The notes: generated by a model from the sequence alone, not told the origin. Counted from the first letter of the stretch, positions 33,702 to 42,749 are shown. The stretch is DNA of 64,000 nucleotides from Ottowia thiooxydans DSM 14619 (GCF_000422885.1 NZ_AUGX01000001.1:125238-189237); one strand, 5' to 3'. Program-made: numbers and translations.

Positions 33702-34877
33702 TCAGTGGGTACGAGTCATGCCCAGGAGCAAGCGTATGAGTTGCGGCTGACGATGGGTATTGGTCTTGGCGAACAAACGCTGCAGGTGCGTTTTAACAGT
33801 GTTTTCTGTCAGTTCGAGTTTGCTGGCCGTTTCCTGCAGGGTCTGCCCGCGTAGCAATTCCTGTGCCACTCGGCATTCCGCCGTGCTGATCTTGTACAGG
33901 CGTTGCAAGAGCGCTTCATCAAGCAAAGGATCTGCCTGCTGATCGGTGATGAACACCAGCGCGCCTGGTTGCATCTGCCCCCAAAGTGGATCTGGTTCCG
34001 CAACTGGAGATATCTGCACGATCAACTCATCTTGCGTACCCGGACAAGGAGCCCGCAGCCCCTTGGAGAAATGTCCCGGTTGTAACGGGTCGTTGGCGAG
34101 CGCAGCTTGAATAGACTCTTTGAGATCGTTCTGCGTGTTGGCGTTATCGGCCTGCAGCCAGCCCAATCCATCTTGCAGAGAGTTGCCCGCACGCAATGAC
34201 AAGCCTCTGTTGCGCTTGAGCAAGTCCAGCGCATTTCTGTTTGCAAACAGCACATGACCACGCCTTGCAAGCAGCAATACAGCGGTTTGCAGCCTGTCCA
34301 GGGCTTGTAAACTTGTAGATAGGCGAAACTGAGCGTCTCGCAGTTTCAGCATGGTGCCCAGCGCCTGCGACAAATGGCGCGTGAGCAGGCCTAGAACCAT
34401 GCGGTCTGTGGCATCGAAGTCAGGGTCCTGTCGGCTGCGATACACCGCACAAACGGTTGTGGGTAGGCGTGGAGTCTGGCCATCAAAGATCACTCCCGTA
34501 CACATGTGCCAAATGTCTTGCTTCGAGAGAAATTCGCGGTAGAACACGGATTGGGCGAATTCATCGGTCGCCACCAGATCTGATCCCTGCAGCACAGAGC
34601 CATCTGCAACCAGGTTGCGCCTGTATGCCGATGCGGTCCAGACGTCGTGCTCCAGATAACGCAAGCCCCATTCGGCGATCAGAGGCTCAGGAATCTCATA
34701 CGTCATCACGAAGCCACCGTCTTGGGGTGCCGTCGAAGGTGTGAACACCATAGCGCGGCGTGCCTTCTGAATCGATGCGATTGCCTGGATGGCGTTAGTC
34801 CAGGCATCGGGCCGAAGCGCCGCAGCGTGAATAGCTTCTACCGTGCCACTGAACTGATGCAGTAATTGCGCGTCCAT
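33702..34877 (-). CDS. LuxR-family transcriptional regulator
   Basis: This 391-residue protein ends in a clear LuxR/GerE helix-turn-helix: 'TAECRVAQELLRGQTLQETA' then LTENTVKTHLQRLFAKTNTH (about 325-370). The N-terminal 300 residues have no receiver Asp or autoinducer-domain signature that I can see and may form a PAS/GAF-like sensor ('RLQTAVLLLARRGHVLFANRNA' looks PAS-like). It lies downstream of xthA in the same direction, 81 bases after it, and may be independent. The target is unknown. Confidence 0.85.
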   Translation of the reverse strand: MDAQLLHQFSGTVEAIHAAALRPDAWTNAIQAIASIQKARRAMVFTPSTAPQDGGFVMTYEIPEPLIAEWGLRYLEHDVWTASAYRRNLVADGSVLQGSDLVATDEFAQSVFYREFLSKQDIWHMCTGVIFDGQTPRLPTTVCAVYRSRQDPDFDATDRMVLGLLTRHLSQALGTMLKLRDAQFRLSTSLQALDRLQTAVLLLARRGHVLFANRNALDLLKRNRGLSLRAGNSLQDGLGWLQADNANTQNDLKESIQAALANDPLQPGHFSKGLRAPCPGTQDELIVQISPVAEPDPLWGQMQPGALVFITDQQADPLLDEALLQRLYKISTAECRVAQELLRGQTLQETASKLELTENTVKTHLQRLFAKTNTHRQPQLIRLLLGMTRTH

Positions 34878-34958
34878 CGCATCACTCCCCCTCGTTGTCG
34901 TTGTTTTTCTATCTGACGTCGGAGCATGAGGTTCTCCGCAGCGGAAAAATTCAGTGTT

Positions 34959-35735
34959 TTAGGCTAGTTCTACAGTCACCGGAGCGTGATCGCTCGGCTT
35001 GGGCCACTTACGTGGAACGCGGTCGATACTGCAAGATTTGACTTGCGGTATGAGGGGGGCACTGACGAGGATATGGTCAATGCGCAAGCCCCGGTTTTTC
35101 TGATAACCGAGCATGCGGTAATCCCACCATGAAAAGCTCTTCTCAGGCTGATCGAACATGCGGAAGGCATCGTGCAATCCAAGGCCCAGCAGCGCCTTGA
35201 AATGATCTCGCTCCACCGTAGTGTGGTGTATGGTTTCAGCCAAGCCCACGGGGTCATAGCTATCGCGGTCCTCGGGAGTGATGTTGAAATCTCCCAGGAG
35301 CACCAAGCGTGGGTGAGCAGCCAGCTCAGTGCGCAACCAGTTTTGCAGACCACGCAGCCAGTTGAGTTTGTATTCAAATTTCTCGGAGCCTGGCTCCTGC
35401 CCGTTGACAAAATATCCGTTGACCACTCTCAAGGGGCCACCAGGAGTGTCTACGGTGCCGGCAATGACGCGAGCGGATTCATCCGCAAAGCCCTCAATGT
35501 TGCGCACCACATCTGCCACGGGTGAGCGAGAGAGCAGGGCCACGCCGTTGTAGGTCTTTTGCCCGAAGGCGGCGGCTTCGTAGCCGATCTCCCGCAACGC
35601 ATCAAAGGGGAATTTGTCGTCCGTAAGTTTCAATTCCTGCAGGGCAAGCACATCGACGGGGTTGGCGGTGAGCCAATCGAGAACGTGTTGGAGGCGAGCA
35701 GTAAGGGAGTTTACGTTCCAGGTGGCAATTTTCAT
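34959..35735 (-). CDS. xthA: Exodeoxyribonuclease III
   Basis: This 258-residue DNA repair nuclease has the family motifs TWNVNSL at the N-terminus, LQELK (metal-binding Glu near residue 35), LLGDFNITPED (about 145-155) and the terminal SDHAPVTVELA with the catalytic Asp-His. It cuts at abasic sites and removes 3' blocking groups. Its start codon lies right at the edge of the conjugative element, about 50 bases from arm-like repeats, so the chromosome side of the junction ends here. The coding sequence is complete. Confidence 0.95.
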   Translation of the reverse strand: MKIATWNVNSLTARLQHVLDWLTANPVDVLALQELKLTDDKFPFDALREIGYEAAAFGQKTYNGVALLSRSPVADVVRNIEGFADESARVIAGTVDTPGGPLRVVNGYFVNGQEPGSEKFEYKLNWLRGLQNWLRTELAAHPRLVLLGDFNITPEDRDSYDPVGLAETIHHTTVERDHFKALLGLGLHDAFRMFDQPEKSFSWWDYRMLGYQKNRGLRIDHILVSAPLIPQVKSCSIDRVPRKWPKPSDHAPVTVELA

Positions 35736-35788
35736 TGGTGATTTATCCTCTTGATTTTAAAGAATTAATATTTTTTGGATTCTTTTAA

Positions 35789-35810
35789 GGCCCCCAAAGA
35801 GGCCCCCAAA
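35789..35810. repeat. Direct repeat near the element end
   Basis: GGCCCCCAAA occurs twice (35789-35798 and 35801-35810), a 12-base period, in an otherwise AT-rich 140-base junction between xthA and the element. Short direct repeats like this next to an element end can be integrase arm-binding sites. That role is inference. Confidence 0.5.
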
Positions 35811-35877
35811 TGAAATCTCTTAAACCCCTTTGGGTAATGAATCGCGGGCAATCTGCACTGGCGACCATCAAGCCGAA

Positions 35878-36657
35878 TTACGGAGCCTCTCCATCCTGGA
35901 GTCCATAGGCCTGTGCGATCCGGTCCAGAAAATCGGCGAGGGGTGCCCGGCCGAGCCCCAGGGCCTTGGGGTCGAGAGAGTCGTCGGCTACCGCAGCATC
36001 CAAAAATCTTCGCATGTCATCGGCGATTTTCGCTTCGAGTGGGATGCGCGTTGCAGGGGCGAGTAATTGTGAAAGTCGCAGGACATCGTTGGCATGCTTG
36101 CGGATGCTCCTGGCATCCACCTGTTCGCCTTGTTCCCGGCGTGCGCTCAGGTCCAGCCAGGCAATGGCTTTCAACGGGATCAGGCGATCTTCGCCAACCC
36201 AGGGCAAGCCATCGATCTCGCGGCGGCCGCCCACGATGAATGCGTAGTAGGCGTCATCGAGCAAGATAGCCGACAGGCTTGAAACTGCTGCGTCGAAAGG
36301 GATTGGCGTGAGCTGTCCGCTCTCGATGGGCCGCAGGCTGCCGGGCGCACGGGAGAACAGTTCGACCATGACTGGAAAGCTGTTGTCGGTCGGCTTCTGA
36401 AAACGGTAGAAGGCCGGCCTGCCTGTGTCGCTGGCCTGCCGGATCTCATAGCCGCCCGCTTCGATAAACCTCCAGAAGGATGCACCGAATGCAGGCGTCA
36501 GCGCTTCCACATGCAGCACGACGTCAAGGTCCTTGGTGGCGCGGAAGTCCAGCCCTGCCTCCTCCATTGCCAAGGTGGCCGCAGTGCCGCCGATCAGGAT
36601 GTATTGGTCCGGGTAGTCGGCAAACCATGCCCGAAAAACATCAAGTCCCTTCACCAT
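35878..36657 (-). CDS. Nucleotidyltransferase-fold protein, possible toxin (AbiEii-like)
   Basis: This 259-residue protein has the minimal nucleotidyltransferase signature: Gly23-Gly24 in YILIGGTAATLA, followed by Asp43 and Asp45 in ATKDLDVVL. This G-G...D-x-D pattern is shared by AbiEii/MenT-type toxins and by related uncharacterised proteins. The C-terminal half has 'IPLKAIAWLDLSARREQGEQV', similar to the helical part of such enzymes. Its ATG overlaps the end of the preceding HTH gene by 7 bases, as in toxin-antitoxin pairs. It is the last gene before the element edge. A non-toxic nucleotidyltransferase role cannot be excluded. Confidence 0.7.
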   Translation of the reverse strand: MVKGLDVFRAWFADYPDQYILIGGTAATLAMEEAGLDFRATKDLDVVLHVEALTPAFGASFWRFIEAGGYEIRQASDTGRPAFYRFQKPTDNSFPVMVELFSRAPGSLRPIESGQLTPIPFDAAVSSLSAILLDDAYYAFIVGGRREIDGLPWVGEDRLIPLKAIAWLDLSARREQGEQVDARSIRKHANDVLRLSQLLAPATRIPLEAKIADDMRRFLDAAVADDSLDPKALGLGRAPLADFLDRIAQAYGLQDGEAP

Positions 36658-37640
36658 GGCAATTGCTCCTTCAGTTCATCCAGTGCGCTTTGGACACGTT
36701 CATCGGTGCTGCCTCGCAAGCTCAGCATGAGCGAGAGGGGGTCCACCATGTCGCTGCCCGGCTGTAGCGTCGGGGCGTAGTTCCACAATTGCCATTCGCA
36801 TGCGCCTGGCATGGCTTCGGGCAGTTCGACGATATCTGCTTTCAGTACCTGCCATGCGCTGCGGTTCACGGCGAATACAGGCGATCTGGGTTCCGTGAGC
36901 ATCGAGATGCGCGCAAGAGCGCTCAGGCCAGCCACGCGCACCGGCAGCTCTTTCCGCGTCTGCGTGGATGTCCAGACGGTGCGCTGCACGGGACTGCGCA
37001 GCAGGGGGAGTGCTTGCTCCCAAGTCTCGCGTGCAGAGTAGGTCATCTCCAGGTACTGGGACCGGCCGGCTTTGTGGGCCTGTGCGAGTCCTGCCGCCAC
37101 CAGTTCCCGCACGGCGCGCGAGAGCGTCATCGGTGTGTAGCCCAGAGTGGTGGCGGTCTCTGCAGGATGCCATTCGGCCGCCCAGTGAGGGCGCAGCAAG
37201 GCGGTGGTCAACATGGCCTGGGCCGAAGGGCTGAGCGGGGTGTCTGCCGAGCTGGGGCGCTGGCGGAAGTATTCGCGCAGGTCCAGCCCCAGATCGGGCA
37301 GATAGAGTTGGTTGCCAGGAACAACGAACGGCACTTTTTGCTCGATTAGGCGTTTGCGCTCGTATGAGGCGAGTGCTTGCGTCACATAGACTACAGGCTG
37401 TCCCGCTACCGACCTCAACTTGTCCAAGCGATTGCGGATATCGCCAATGGACGGCTTGTCTGGATTACGCTCCAGGGCCAGCAAGACATTGTGGCCAAGG
37501 ATGTCCAATTGCCAGAAATCGAAGGCGTCACGTAAAAAGTAGGGCAGCCTCTCCAGGCCCGCCCACGGCTCATGTCTCGACGTGGAGATGCCGAGCGTTT
37601 CATGCAGGTAGTTCAGAGCGCTGGTGGCAAGTGCGGGCAC
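36651..37640 (-). CDS. Winged-HTH protein, possible cognate antitoxin/regulator
   Basis: I do not recognise a named family for this 329-residue protein. Residues about 140-200 look like a winged helix-turn-helix (WHPAETATTLGYTPMTLSRA, then VRELVAAGLAQ and a basic AHKAGRSQYLEM wing). The N-terminal 130 residues are predicted mixed alpha/beta. It is translated immediately before the nucleotidyltransferase, with overlapping stop and start. A perfect 10-base palindrome lies 29-57 bases upstream of its start, consistent with self-repression. The pair resembles AbiEi-AbiEii (type IV) in layout, though the sequence match to AbiEi is not evident. Confidence 0.6.
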   Translation of the reverse strand: MPALATSALNYLHETLGISTSRHEPWAGLERLPYFLRDAFDFWQLDILGHNVLLALERNPDKPSIGDIRNRLDKLRSVAGQPVVYVTQALASYERKRLIEQKVPFVVPGNQLYLPDLGLDLREYFRQRPSSADTPLSPSAQAMLTTALLRPHWAAEWHPAETATTLGYTPMTLSRAVRELVAAGLAQAHKAGRSQYLEMTYSARETWEQALPLLRSPVQRTVWTSTQTRKELPVRVAGLSALARISMLTEPRSPVFAVNRSAWQVLKADIVELPEAMPGACEWQLWNYAPTLQPGSDMVDPLSLMLSLRGSTDERVQSALDELKEQLPW

Positions 37641-37668
37641 GACAATTGGGAATCATAACTCAATGATC

Positions 37669-37697
37669 GCACGATAACATCGTTGGTGTTATCGTGC
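37669..37697. promoter_or_regulatory. Perfect inverted repeat upstream of HTH/NTase pair
   Basis: GCACGATAAC (37669-37678) and GTTATCGTGC (37688-37697) are exact reverse complements separated by nine bases. The site lies between the alpA-like gene and the minus-strand HTH gene, where its promoter should be. It is a strong candidate operator for the HTH protein. Confidence 0.7.
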
Positions 37698-37741
37698 AAA
37701 TCGAAGTTATTATTGATCGCCAGCCATAGCAAGGTGGTGTA

Positions 37742-38026
37742 TCAGGGCCTGCCGCCCATCTGAGCCGACCCGAGATGCCTGGTCGGTCCGGCAACCACAT
37801 AACCTTCGGGATCGTCGATCCAGGCTTGCAGCGCGGCTGGCGCCCAGCCGCATGCGCGTCCTCCGAGGTGAACGGGCGGCGGGAACTTGCCTTCGGCGAT
37901 TCGCCGATACAAGGTGGCGCGGCTCAACGCCGTGATGCGTATCACGTCAACCATACGAAAAAATGCGGGAGACGCCATAGGCATGTGAAGCGTGTCGCGA
38001 TGGCCGGTGGGGGACGTGAGTGACAT
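37742..38026 (-). CDS. AlpA-like excisionase/DNA-binding protein
   Basis: This 94-residue protein carries a MerR/AlpA-type helix-turn-helix: RMVDVIRITALSRATLYRRI, then AEGKFPPPVHLGGRACGW, typical of AlpA regulators and excisionases of integrated elements. The ATG at 38026 has AGGA about 8 bases upstream. An in-frame ATG at 38050 would add 8 residues. Such proteins activate or direct excision in ICEs and prophages. Its place at the element end, after the trb block, fits that role. Confidence 0.8.
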   Translation of the reverse strand: MSLTSPTGHRDTLHMPMASPAFFRMVDVIRITALSRATLYRRIAEGKFPPPVHLGGRACGWAPAALQAWIDDPEGYVVAGPTRHLGSAQMGGRP

Positions 38027-38086
38027 GGCGAATCCTGAGAAAGTAACCATGTCCTCAGATTGCCTCAGAAGGTCTTTGCTGAAAAC

Positions 38087-38362
38087 TCACGTGGGCGTAC
38101 TGCGGCGAAGATGATCGGAAGAGTCTGCCGGCGCGACGACGGATCGGGCTTTGTGCAATCGCTTGAACCCCCGATCCCGTTCCATGAACGCCTCCAGCAT
38201 GTGCGGAACCAACGCCACAGCATCTACCGCCTCGCCGTAGGTCTGCGCATGAAGTGCGGCATAGCGGTCGAGTTCCACCTTCAAGCTCGCCGAACAGGCG
38301 AAGGTCAGTTTGAGAGTCTCGGTCTTCGGCAATGGCCCGAGACGCAGCTTGTTCGCGCTCAT
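38087..38362 (-). CDS. DUF2274 family protein
   Basis: This 91-residue protein of unknown function is regularly found directly after trbI in Trb-type ICEs. It starts MSANKLRLGPLPKTETLKLT. The stretch KVELDRYAALHAQTYGEAVD resembles a ribbon-helix-helix-like DNA-binding segment. Its ATG overlaps the trbI stop by four bases, so it is translated as part of the transfer operon. Confidence 0.82.
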   Translation of the reverse strand: MSANKLRLGPLPKTETLKLTFACSASLKVELDRYAALHAQTYGEAVDAVALVPHMLEAFMERDRGFKRLHKARSVVAPADSSDHLRRSTPT

Positions 38363-39648
38363 CGCGATGCCCCCTTGACGAAGAACAGTGGCTGATACGG
38401 CCGCAGCACCAGATCCCGATTGACGATGACGCGCACCGGCAGGCCGGGGCGACTCGTCAGCGTCGGCTGGAGATTCATGTTGCGTCGGGTCATCTCCTGC
38501 CCGATCTGATTCACCGAATCCTGCAAGCCATCGCGCCCGGTAATGACCACGCGATTCCCATCCTGACGGTTTTCCGGGGCAGCGAGTTCAGCGCTGATAC
38601 CCAGCAAAGTGCTCATCGCTGCGCCGGCAAGGACGCGATCCCAATGCCAATCGACCCCATCCTCCAGCCCGGCATAGCCGGCTGGGTCTGCTCCCACCAG
38701 GTTGTCGAGCTGGAACGAGGATGTGTCCGGCAGGATCACCCGGCTCCACACCACCTGCGTGCGGCTTTGGCCGTAACTGACCTGGCTGTTGTACTTACCC
38801 ATGAGGCGCGCACCTTGCGGGATCAGCAGGAACTTGCCAGTGGCCGTGTCGTAGATCGGCTCCGTCACGGTGGCGATGACATCGCCTGGTAGATCGGATT
38901 TGATGCCTGTGACCAATGCGGCCGCGATCACCGTGCCGGCCATCACCTGATACGGTGAAGCGGGCAATTGCAGGGAACCGGAATTGCGCGTTTGTGTAGA
39001 ACTGGCTTTGGACAGAAACGCCTCTTTCTGGTCTTGCCGGTTCTGCACGGCCGTAGGGTCGGCAGGCTGTGCGGCCGTCGAGGCCGGGCCTGAGGCCATC
39101 GGATCGAAGGCCGCATTCGGAGCCAGACTAGCAGCAGGCGCAGCCTGCGCCGATGCTGCTGCGGCCACCTTCGCCCCACCTGAGCGGAAGAACACCGACG
39201 AAGCCGCCGCCTCCTCGGCTTCCTTCAAGCGTGCCAGCCGTTCGGCTTCGGCGGGGTCATGCCCCGGCTGCTGGTAGCCGTACCCCTGTGCCTGCTGCTC
39301 GACTTTGTGGATCGGGCCTCCAAGGTCGCCCGGCAGTGGGGCACCCAACTGTGGCACCGCTGACAGCAGCTTGGAATAGTCGCTCGGCAATTGTTCGAGC
39401 CCTTCGGAGCGCGACACGCGATCGACGTTATACAGCTCGGTGGATTCGCTCGCGTTTCGCCGCTGCGGTTGCAGCGACCACATTAGCGCACCCAGCACGG
39501 AAACCGACAGACCGCCGACGAGTGCGGCCAGCATGCGTCGGTTCAATCGCGTGACCGCACGTGGCTGCGCACGCAACGCCACGTCCTCGGGGGCCACTTT
39601 GGGCGGCACATCCGGCGCCGGTGTATCGGCAGTTGTGTCCTTGCGCAT
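38359..39648 (-). CDS. trbI: Conjugal transfer protein TrbI (VirB10-like)
   Basis: This 429-residue protein has a short cytoplasmic N-terminus and one membrane helix (about 37-58, MLAALVGGLSVSVLGALMW). A long Ala/Gln/Pro-rich periplasmic linker (about 60-210) follows, then a C-terminal TrbI/VirB10 domain with 'GTVIAAALVTGIKSDLPGDV' and 'IPQGARLMGKYNSQVSYGQ'. It spans the envelope and, with TrbG, forms the core complex of the mating channel. It follows trbG by two bases. Confidence 0.93.
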   Translation of the reverse strand: MRKDTTADTPAPDVPPKVAPEDVALRAQPRAVTRLNRRMLAALVGGLSVSVLGALMWSLQPQRRNASESTELYNVDRVSRSEGLEQLPSDYSKLLSAVPQLGAPLPGDLGGPIHKVEQQAQGYGYQQPGHDPAEAERLARLKEAEEAAASSVFFRSGGAKVAAAASAQAAPAASLAPNAAFDPMASGPASTAAQPADPTAVQNRQDQKEAFLSKASSTQTRNSGSLQLPASPYQVMAGTVIAAALVTGIKSDLPGDVIATVTEPIYDTATGKFLLIPQGARLMGKYNSQVSYGQSRTQVVWSRVILPDTSSFQLDNLVGADPAGYAGLEDGVDWHWDRVLAGAAMSTLLGISAELAAPENRQDGNRVVITGRDGLQDSVNQIGQEMTRRNMNLQPTLTSRPGLPVRVIVNRDLVLRPYQPLFFVKGASR

Positions 39649-39650
39649 GA

Positions 39651-40637
39651 TCAGTTCCTCCGGCCATCGGTGCGCTCGATGCGCACCACGTCGCCCTTAT
39701 CTGCCCCCAGGCGCAGTTCGGCAGCACCGAACAGCCGGTCCACGATGTAGTACGGCGATCGGAAGCGGTAGTTCACGAGCTGGCCGTCACCCTGCGCACC
39801 AATCACGAACAGTGGCGGCAACTCGCCTTGGGCAATGCCGCCGGGGAACTGGATGTAGACCTTCTCGCCATCATCGAAGGCGCGCAACGGCTTCCACGGT
39901 GGATTGCTGCCGCTGATGCCGTATCGGAAGCGGATCTTCTCCAGCGACAGCCCGGCATCGACCGGTGCCGCCGTCTGCGCGGCCTGCGCCTGGCGCTGCA
40001 AGGCCAGCATGCGGTCCTTTGGGTAGTCCCAGGACACGGAAGCCATCCACGTCTTCTCGGTCGAGGTCAGTTCAATCAGATAGGTGCGCCGACTGGTGGT
40101 GATGACCAGATTGGTCTTGAGATTACTGCGTGTGGGCTTGACCAACACGCTCACACGCAGATCGGCACCCGTGCCGCTGGACGTGTCGCCCACGATCCAG
40201 CGCACGGTATCGCCTGCGGCTACCGTCACCAGTTCCTCGCCGGGTTGCAGCGATACGACCGTCACACGTCCCGGACTGGCATAGACCTGGTACAGCGCGC
40301 CGTCCGTAAACGGCCAGACCTGAATCGCATTGACGTAGCCCTCGCGGGTCGGCGCCATGCGGGCTTCTTGATTGGCGCGTGAGACGCGCACCTTCTCATC
40401 GGGTGATTCGGGAACGGCCTTCTCTTCGGCCAGCATCGGTAACGGCTTCATCTGCTCGGGCAGTGGCAAGGGTTCGGGCACGGCCACCAACTCGATGGGC
40501 TTGGGTAACTCGGGCAGCACCTGTGCCGCGACCGGCTCGTCCAGGGGGATGGTCGGTGGTGGCTTGCCCTGCGTGGCGCAGCCCGCGAGGGCAGCAAGCA
40601 GGGACACCCATACGGAAATGTGCAAAGACGGTTTCAT
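39651..40637 (-). CDS. trbG: Conjugal transfer protein TrbG (VirB9-like)
   Basis: This 328-residue protein has a lipoprotein-type signal (LLAALAGC, lipidated Cys at about 20) and a C-terminal VirB9/CagX domain, including 'YGISGSNPPWKPLRAFDDG' and 'VYIQFPGGIAQGELPPLFV'. It forms the outer membrane ring of the channel with TrbI. Its start overlaps the trbF stop by four bases. Confidence 0.92.
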   Translation of the reverse strand: MKPSLHISVWVSLLAALAGCATQGKPPPTIPLDEPVAAQVLPELPKPIELVAVPEPLPLPEQMKPLPMLAEEKAVPESPDEKVRVSRANQEARMAPTREGYVNAIQVWPFTDGALYQVYASPGRVTVVSLQPGEELVTVAAGDTVRWIVGDTSSGTGADLRVSVLVKPTRSNLKTNLVITTSRRTYLIELTSTEKTWMASVSWDYPKDRMLALQRQAQAAQTAAPVDAGLSLEKIRFRYGISGSNPPWKPLRAFDDGEKVYIQFPGGIAQGELPPLFVIGAQGDGQLVNYRFRSPYYIVDRLFGAAELRLGADKGDVVRIERTDGRRN

Positions 40638-41338
40638 GGCTTGGCTCCTTCGGAAGATTCGAGTTCACGGCTCCACGACAGTCCATTGACGTAGATGCCC
40701 AGCGGGTTACGGCGCAGCTTTTCTTCGGTGCGTGGTGCTTGCAGGACGATGGAAACCACCGCCGTCCATCGCTCCAGACCCGCTGCGGCGCCGTTGACAT
40801 AGCGGCGCTCCGTCCAGCGCACGTTGAACGACGCATCGCTGGCGCGCACGATGCTGGTGATCTGCACCGTCACCGATTCCTTGCCGATGCGGGCAAAGGG
40901 ATCGTTCACCCGCGCGTAGTCGTTGAGCACGGCCGCGCCTCGGTCGGTGGTGTAGCCGTAGGCATCGAGCCAGTTCTGCCGCACGACGACGGGGTCAATG
41001 GAGAGCGAGCGCACCAGGGTGACGAAGCGTCCCAGGTGGTGCGCTGTCTGTGCATCGCTGGGCCTGTACGGCGCGGTCGCTTCACCGACAGCGCGCACCT
41101 GTCCCCCACTGTCCACCTCCACCACAAAAGGCGTCACGATGGACTGCGCCGAGCGCCAGACCAGGCCGCCAGCCATCAAGATGGCCAGCACCAAGCAACC
41201 GAAGGCCATCAGTCGCCAGTTCTTGGCTTGCACGCGAGACGAACCGATACGGTCGTCCCAGACTTGTTCGGCGGATTGGTACGGTGTGGCGGGCTGCGGC
41301 GTGTCCGCATAGCGCACCTGGGGTCGTTTGAATCGCAT
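40634..41338 (-). CDS. trbF: Conjugal transfer protein TrbF (VirB8-like)
   Basis: This 234-residue protein has a cytoplasmic N-terminus, one membrane helix (about 43-62, MAFGCLVLAILMAGGLVW) and a periplasmic VirB8-type domain with 'RFVTLVRSLSIDPVVVRQNW' and 'NVRWTERRYVNGAAAGLERW'. It acts as an assembly factor of the inner membrane complex. It follows trbL by 12 bases. Confidence 0.92.
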   Translation of the reverse strand: MRFKRPQVRYADTPQPATPYQSAEQVWDDRIGSSRVQAKNWRLMAFGCLVLAILMAGGLVWRSAQSIVTPFVVEVDSGGQVRAVGEATAPYRPSDAQTAHHLGRFVTLVRSLSIDPVVVRQNWLDAYGYTTDRGAAVLNDYARVNDPFARIGKESVTVQITSIVRASDASFNVRWTERRYVNGAAAGLERWTAVVSIVLQAPRTEEKLRRNPLGIYVNGLSWSRELESSEGAKP

Positions 41339-41350
41339 GAAGTCTTCTCC

Positions 41351-42739
41351 TTAGGAATTCGAGGGGTCGCGCAGGCTGGGCGCAGAGCCGGAACCACCGC
41401 CGTCTCCACCGCGCAGCGTGTGGGCGACGGTCGACGCGGCCTGGCTGATCTGCTGCTTGCGATGCAGACGCTTGGCCCATCCAGGTTGTTCGGCGTTAGT
41501 CGGTGCATCGTTGGCAGCGCCTTGTGGGGTCGAACCGCTGGCAGCGCCGCCCACGCCAGAACTGGGACCAGCACCTGGCGCTGGGGCGTCAGGCTTGATC
41601 GCAGCGGCGGCCCGCGCCTTCATCGACTGGGCGCCAGCGGCCACCTTCTGCCCGACTGACTGCGCGCCCGTCTTGGCGACGTTGCCCAGGCCAGCGGCCG
41701 CGCCTTTGATGCCGCCACCTGCATTAGCGGACCCGGCCTGGAACGCCGACTTCGCGCTGCTGGCCGTGGAAGATGCGGCGCGGGCACCGCTCGCAGCCAT
41801 CTTGGCGGCGGCTGGCGCCATGCGCGCACCGGCCGCGACGGCACTGCCAACGCCGGTAGCCGCTGCGCCCACCGCAACGGCGGTTCCGGCCACAGCCAAG
41901 GCCGTGCCAGCGGCTGCACCCGCCCCCAGCTGCGGCGCACCGGATACCAGCCCGGTGGCAACACCCGGACCGAAGATCCCCAGCGCCAACAGCGTGAGCG
42001 ATGCCAGCATCACCACCAGAGCATGGTCGATGGACGGTTCATCGGGCGTTACCTGGAACTCGGCGAACAAGCCGGTGCCAATGCCAACGATCACCGCAAG
42101 TACCAGCACCTTGATGCCCGACGACACCACGTTGCCCAAGACTTTCTCCGCCAGGAACGAAGTTTTGTTCCAGAGTGCGAACGGCACCAGCACGAAGCCG
42201 GCGAGCGTGGTCAGCTTGAACTCGATCAGCGTGATGAAGAGCTGGATCGCCAGGACGAAGAAGCTCATCACCACCACCAGCCACGCCAGGAACATCACCA
42301 CGATGGGGTCGAGGTTCACGAACACCTCGGGGAAGCCGGCCATGTCGCCGATCTGCTTCAGGATCGGTGCGCCGGCATCGATGCCCACCTTGGCCAACCT
42401 GCCCGGTTGCAGGAACTCCGCTTGCGTGATGGTCGAGCCCGACGCCACCAGCCCCAATCCGGCGAAAGACCGAAACACGATCCCCGCCAGCATATTGAAG
42501 TTGCCAATGATGTAGGCGAAGGCACCGACATACAGCACCTTCTTGATGAGCTTGCCCATGATGTCGTCGCCCTGACCCGATGCATGGTTCATGGCCCAGA
42601 ACAGGCCAGCCAGCGTCATGTCGATCACCACCAGCGTGGCGGTCAGGAAGGCGACTTCACTGCCCAGCAATCCAAAACCGGAATCGATGTAGGTCGAGAA
42701 GACGTTGAGGAAGCGGTCGATGACCGTGACGTCGTTCAT
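41351..42739 (-). CDS. trbL: Conjugal transfer protein TrbL (VirB6-like)
   Basis: This 462-residue polytopic inner membrane protein has about six hydrophobic helices in the first 270 residues (for example 'FLTATLVVIDMTLAGLFWAM' and 'VMFLAWLVVVMSFFVLAIQL'). A long Ala/Gly/Lys-rich hydrophilic tail (about 270-462) of low complexity follows. The ATG at 42739 gives the standard start MNDVTVIDRFLNVFSTYIDS; the open frame upstream belongs to trbJ's antisense shadow. It lines the channel path through the inner membrane. Confidence 0.92.
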   Translation of the reverse strand: MNDVTVIDRFLNVFSTYIDSGFGLLGSEVAFLTATLVVIDMTLAGLFWAMNHASGQGDDIMGKLIKKVLYVGAFAYIIGNFNMLAGIVFRSFAGLGLVASGSTITQAEFLQPGRLAKVGIDAGAPILKQIGDMAGFPEVFVNLDPIVVMFLAWLVVVMSFFVLAIQLFITLIEFKLTTLAGFVLVPFALWNKTSFLAEKVLGNVVSSGIKVLVLAVIVGIGTGLFAEFQVTPDEPSIDHALVVMLASLTLLALGIFGPGVATGLVSGAPQLGAGAAAGTALAVAGTAVAVGAAATGVGSAVAAGARMAPAAAKMAASGARAASSTASSAKSAFQAGSANAGGGIKGAAAGLGNVAKTGAQSVGQKVAAGAQSMKARAAAAIKPDAPAPGAGPSSGVGGAASGSTPQGAANDAPTNAEQPGWAKRLHRKQQISQAASTVAHTLRGGDGGGSGSAPSLRDPSNS

Positions 42740-42749
42740 GGCGTCTCCC

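Noticed and set aside
35729..35735. Definite Tn4371 attachment site at TTTTCAT
   Set aside because: A seven-base word is too short to prove it without the other end. It is kept only as a hint in the junction finding.
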